Source: an uncultured Collinsella sp.
GTDB taxonomy: Bacteria; Actinomycetota; Coriobacteriia; Coriobacteriales; Coriobacteriaceae
Length of the DNA: 9,419 nt
NCBI GenBank assembly: GCA_900544385.1
Contig: UQVD01000076.1
Span: 1-9,419, forward strand
Reading direction: 5' to 3'
Shown here piece by piece: positions 6,861-9,419 of the stretch (the stretch's first letter is position 1; each line of letters starts with the position of its first letter). The notes under the pieces were generated by a model, which was given only the letters and a program-made list of their open reading frames with translations, made no database searches and was not told where the DNA came from. The position numbers were made by a program, and so were the translations under genes.

Positions 6861-7721
6861 TTACTCATCCCCTTCAAGAAAACGCAGGGCATTACCCCAG
6901 TAGAGCCTTTCTCGCGCATCATCGCGCATGGACACGGTATCGAGCGCCCGCTTGAGTTTGAACGCACGGAAACGCGGCGTATTGCTGGCGAACATCACTT
7001 GATGCGATAGCGCGCGCTCATACCACAGCGGCCCCATATCGACCGTGAAAAGACGCTGCATCATCTCCTCGGGCGAATCGATGTAAGTGATAGAGGTGTC
7101 CGTGTAGCAGTTGGGATACTTGAGCAGCATCGCCACGGTCTCGCGCACCCAGGGCCAGCCAAAGTGGGTCAAACTAAAACGCACATTTGGATGCGTTGCG
7201 ATTGTGTGCTCAAATGCAAGCGGGTTACTGCGCGAGAGCTCTGCGCCCGGCTCCCAAGACATACCGGCATGGAAAACCACCGGCTTGTTATAGCGCTCGC
7301 ACAGCTCGTAAAGCGGCTCAGCCACAGCATCATCGGGGTCAAAACCCTGCTTTGCCGGATGCAGACAAAGCCCCTTTGCCCCCAGCTCGGTAAAGGCGCG
7401 CTCCAATTCGCCTGCGGCACTGCTCACCCGCGGATCTACGCTCGCAAATCCCCACAGACGATCGGGATGCGCGGCAACCAGCATGGCAATCTGGTCATTG
7501 GTGCCAAAATGCCCTCCGCATGCCGTGGTTACATCGAGCGGCATGAGCAAGCTCTTCTGCACATCGCAGACGTCCATCTCAACTTGAAGCTCGTCCCAAT
7601 CCATGGGACCCATATGCCCCATACCAAATTCTCGTGACCAAAAACCGAATCCATCAGGCTCATCACCCGGCGTACAGATCTCGCCGTAGAGCATGGGCTG
7701 AACCAACATGTCGATAACCAT
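6861..7721 (-). CDS. Amidohydrolase-2-type TIM-barrel protein lacking the HxH metal motif
   Basis: This 286-residue protein has the layout of the amidohydrolase_2 branch (ACMSD, LigI and related hydrolases, decarboxylases and lactonases). The strand-end segments are recognisable: WGFASVDPR (90-98), GAKGLCLHPA (114-123), PVVFHAG (147-153, H151) and SLTHFGWPW (183-191, H186). Two landmark positions are altered. The N-terminal metal motif, normally of the IDxHxHP type, reads IDMLVQP (3-9), so both histidines are gone. The usual final aspartate (GSDxP) is asparagine in FASNTP (N247). The start at 7721 follows AAGGAG (7733-7728) by 6 bases; a longer frame from 7742 would overrun that site. It lies 27 bases after the FrlD-like kinase and 2 bases before the YjbQ-like gene. 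It may be a metal-independent enzyme or a non-catalytic member. Confidence 0.75.
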   Translation of the reverse strand: MVIDMLVQPMLYGEICTPGDEPDGFGFWSREFGMGHMGPMDWDELQVEMDVCDVQKSLLMPLDVTTACGGHFGTNDQIAMLVAAHPDRLWGFASVDPRVSSAAGELERAFTELGAKGLCLHPAKQGFDPDDAVAEPLYELCERYNKPVVFHAGMSWEPGAELSRSNPLAFEHTIATHPNVRFSLTHFGWPWVRETVAMLLKYPNCYTDTSITYIDSPEEMMQRLFTVDMGPLWYERALSHQVMFASNTPRFRAFKLKRALDTVSMRDDARERLYWGNALRFLEGDE

Positions 7722-7727
7722 TTCGTA

Positions 7728-7733
7728 CTCCTT
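7728..7733 (-). promoter_or_regulatory. Ribosome binding site setting the amidohydrolase-like start
   Basis: AAGGAG on the minus strand lies exactly 6 bases before the ATG at 7721 and inside the seven-residue extension of the longer frame, the same arrangement as for the BtpA-like gene. Confidence 0.7.
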
Positions 7734-7748
7734 TCCAGGCATTTGACC

Positions 7749-8549
7749 CTAGTACGGCTCAAACGAACCAATCACTCGGGACGACAGCTCAGCGCCCGCC
7801 TTCATACACGCCGGAATATCAAGGCCATCGATCACGCCCTTGGTAAACCCGGCAATATACGAGTCGCCGGCACCCACGGTATTAACGACCTTCTCCGCCG
7901 GTACAATCCCGCACTCATAGAAGCGCTCACCGTCATAGGCAATGCTTCCCTTCTCGCCAAGCGTGGCAACCGCAACGCGCGGTCCCAATTCCTGCACGTG
8001 GCGTACCCAGTCTCGTAGCTCCGGAGTGTCCTCTTCAAACGACATAAATGCGTAGTCAACGTAGGGAAAATGATTCTCACATGCATATTCGGGATCCTGG
8101 CTGAACACCGAGAAGTCCATAACCACCGTCTTGCCCGCATCGTGCCATTCGGGCAGGAGGTCCAAACAATTGCCAAACAGGTCGGTATGAATGATGTCAT
8201 GCTCTAGGATAAACGCCCGGTCATCTTCATTCGGTCGATATGTCTCCATTACGCCATCGATTGCCTCGAGATGCACGCGATCGACGCCGTCTTTCAATGC
8301 CATGAGCATCACCGAGGTGTCGCCATCCTCCACCCGCAGATGTGAGATATCGAGCCCCTCAGCGGCCAGCGCCTCTCTCATCTTGTCTCCGTACTCGTCC
8401 TTGCCGACAACCGACACGGCGGATACCGAAACGCCCATTCGTGCAAGATGGATACCCCAGTCAATGCCATTACCAGTCGGATAGAACACGCCGATGTTTT
8501 GATAGACGTCCGCACAGCAAAAACCAGCCGCGCACGCTTTAATACCCAT
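7749..8549 (-). CDS. PfkB-family sugar kinase, fructoselysine-6-kinase (FrlD)-like
   Basis: A full-length 266-residue PfkB (ribokinase-like) enzyme. The C-terminal anion hole and catalytic base NTVGAGDSYIAGF (223-235, D229) are intact. Several stretches resemble E. coli FrlD, which phosphorylates fructoselysine at C6: VGKDEYGDKM (48-57), GLDISHLRVEDGDTS (65-79), the mid-protein DIIHTDLFG (118-126), MDFS (144-147) and the ATLGEKGSIAYDGERF block (195-210). The sugar-binding GGNAVN segment of FrlD is altered to TGNGID (25-30). The length equals FrlD. The start at 8549 follows GGAG (8559-8556) by 6 bases; an in-frame TTG at 8561 overlaps that site and is rejected. A strong hairpin ends 7 bases upstream of the ribosome-binding site. 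The kinase class is clear; fructoselysine as substrate is only a hypothesis, since no FrlB deglycase is in the window. Confidence 0.85.
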   Translation of the reverse strand: MGIKACAAGFCCADVYQNIGVFYPTGNGIDWGIHLARMGVSVSAVSVVGKDEYGDKMREALAAEGLDISHLRVEDGDTSVMLMALKDGVDRVHLEAIDGVMETYRPNEDDRAFILEHDIIHTDLFGNCLDLLPEWHDAGKTVVMDFSVFSQDPEYACENHFPYVDYAFMSFEEDTPELRDWVRHVQELGPRVAVATLGEKGSIAYDGERFYECGIVPAEKVVNTVGAGDSYIAGFTKGVIDGLDIPACMKAGAELSSRVIGSFEPY

Positions 8550-8566
8550 GGTCTTCTCCAATGTTC

Positions 8567-8600
8567 AAAAGGGGACCCACCACATGGCGAGCCCCCTTTT
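8567..8600 (-). terminator. Strong hairpin between the two PfkB kinase genes (terminator or attenuator)
   Basis: Two 15-base arms (8567-8581 and 8586-8600) pair end to end, with G-T wobbles and a 4-base loop. The outer part is AAAAGGGG against CCCCTTTT. The short T-run is part of the stem, so it resembles a bidirectional intrinsic terminator. It begins about 70 bases past the stop of the upstream kinase and ends only 7 bases before the ribosome-binding site of the next kinase. That leaves no room for a promoter after it, so an RNA-processing, attenuation or partial read-through role inside one operon is equally possible. Confidence 0.65.
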
Positions 8601-8670
8601 CGCGTTTCGCTTATTGTTTTGCATCGGCTGTCCAAGGCCTCATAGCCAGACCGCCGTACGCTTTCTTAAG

Positions 8671-9401
8671 CTATTCGACGATTGGCGCTCCGTGGCCCCA
8701 AGAACCTTCCATACCGCACACGGTCGAGGCAAACCCGGCAGCAAAGTCGAGCGCGCGCTCGATGGCCTCGGCGCCATCCTCACCACGCTTGGCGGAATCG
8801 AGATAGCACATCAAAAACGAGGTGAGGAACGAGTCGCCCGCCCCCATGGTGTCCTTCATGTCCGTTACCGGTTTAGCCAGCTGGCGGTAATAGCGCTCGC
8901 CGTCGTAAGCAATGCAGCCCTCGGCGCCCGCCGTAGCCGACACAAAACGCGGACCCAGGCCCTTCACCCATGCCAGACGTTCGCGAATCTCGTCCTCACT
9001 CGCGGCATCCGCCGCACTAAAGAAAGCGAAATCGACGTAGGGCGCAATCTGCTCGTAGTACTCGTCGGTGGAGTCGTCCGAAAAGTCAAAAGAGACCGTG
9101 ACGCCCGCAGCCTTCAGCTTGGGCAGCTCGCGCTCGGTAAAGCAATAGTTGCCCGAATGAACCACATCGAACTGCTTCATGTACGAAAGGTCAAAGCGAT
9201 CGAGGACATAGCGCGCATCGCCACGGATACCGCCCTCGTTGGAGCCGAGGAAGACACGGTCACCGTCAACGACGGTCACGCGAGCCGCTCCGTTCTCGCC
9301 AATCATCTGCTCGCACTTGTCAAGCTCGATACCCTCATCCTCGAGGCTTGCAATGACATGCTCGGCAGCGGCGTCATTGCCAAAAATGCCCATGTATGCA
9401 G
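8671..9401 (-). CDS. PfkB-family sugar kinase, FrlD-like, 5' end missing
   Basis: The C-terminal 242 residues of a second PfkB kinase; the frame is open through base 9401 into the adapter, so the methionine encoded at 9393 is internal (the reading is AYMGIFGND, the usual strand before the lid). Roughly the first 40-50 residues with the sugar-binding N-terminus are outside the fragment. Counting from that methionine, DFS lies at 103-105, the ATP-binding block ATAGAEGCIAYDGERYY at 153-169, and the catalytic DTMGAGDSFLTSF at 181-193 with D187 as base. Like FrlD it ends soon after a glycine-rich GMEGSWGHGAP stretch. It resembles the downstream kinase throughout, suggesting an old duplication, but the two differ enough to have different substrates. 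It is separated from that gene by 121 bases holding the hairpin. Confidence 0.85.
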
Positions 9402-9419
9402 CTGTCTCTTATACACATC
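9402..9419. other. Tn5 mosaic-end adapter remnant (non-genomic)
   Basis: The last 18 bases are the reverse complement of the Tn5 mosaic end, starting CTGTCTCTTATACAC. With the adapter at base 1 this shows a tagmented fragment carried into the assembly from end to end. It is not a natural transposon end. Confidence 0.96.

Noticed and set aside
7164..7637. 157-codon plus-strand frame inside the amidohydrolase-like gene
   Set aside because: It is antisense to a gene with clear family motifs and has no recognisable domain or start signal.
8611..8640. Promoter for the downstream kinase operon between the two PfkB genes
   Set aside because: Only a TGGACA-like -35 was found on the minus strand; no acceptable -10 lies at 16-18 bases, and the hairpin would follow immediately.
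1..9419. Whole window as a Tn5-like transposon bounded by 19-bp mosaic ends
   Set aside because: The left end continues into the Nextera read-2 adapter sequence; there is no transposase gene, and the content is ordinary chromosomal genes.

Overview
The window is a 9.4 kb insert bounded at both ends by Nextera (Tn5 tagmentation) adapter sequence (1-29 and 9402-9419), so both edges are library-made breaks and the outermost genes are cut by the fragment ends. The genomic part is moderately GC-rich, bacterial and densely coding. Gene content (EttA, an SdpR/SdpI pair, TcdA, TatD and FrlD-like sugar kinases) fits a gut actinobacterium of the Coriobacteriia, perhaps a Collinsella relative. That placement is an inference from protein character, not from a marker gene.

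Left part (30-2273, minus strand): the N-terminal 340 codons of the ABC-F translation factor EttA. Upstream of it, separated by an intrinsic terminator, lies an sdpR-sdpI operon: an ArsR-type autorepressor overlapping a six-helix SdpI-family membrane protein by 8 bases. A good sigma70-type promoter with an overlapping inverted repeat sits in front of sdpR.

Middle (2339-3983, plus strand): a two-gene unit diverging from sdpR. It encodes TcdA (tRNA cyclic t6A dehydratase) and a TatD-family metal-dependent nuclease, 14 bases apart. It ends in a short convergent intergenic stretch that holds a hairpin.

Right part (4063-9401, minus strand, read right to left): a catabolic-looking gene cluster. 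It holds a PfkB kinase cut by the fragment end, a 15-bp hairpin, a second FrlD-like PfkB kinase, an amidohydrolase-2-type TIM barrel that has lost its HxH metal motif, a YjbQ/UPF0047 protein, a BtpA/SgcQ-family protein and an FGGY sugar kinase. From the second PfkB kinase onward the genes are 2 to 33 bases apart and look cotranscribed. Three sugar kinases from two folds flank three poorly understood enzymes, with no transporter, regulator or deglycase in view. This is the part most likely to represent an undescribed pathway, plausibly the breakdown of a sugar conjugate such as an Amadori product, though the substrate cannot be read from the sequence. Start codons in this cluster were set by consistent Shine-Dalgarno placement (mostly AAGGAG or GGAG, 6 bases before ATG), which shortens several of the longest open frames.

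No tRNA, rRNA, CRISPR array, insertion sequence or phage gene was seen. No gene-free stretch exceeds 300 bases; the longest are about 180 bases (1050-1233 and 2210-2388), both described below.
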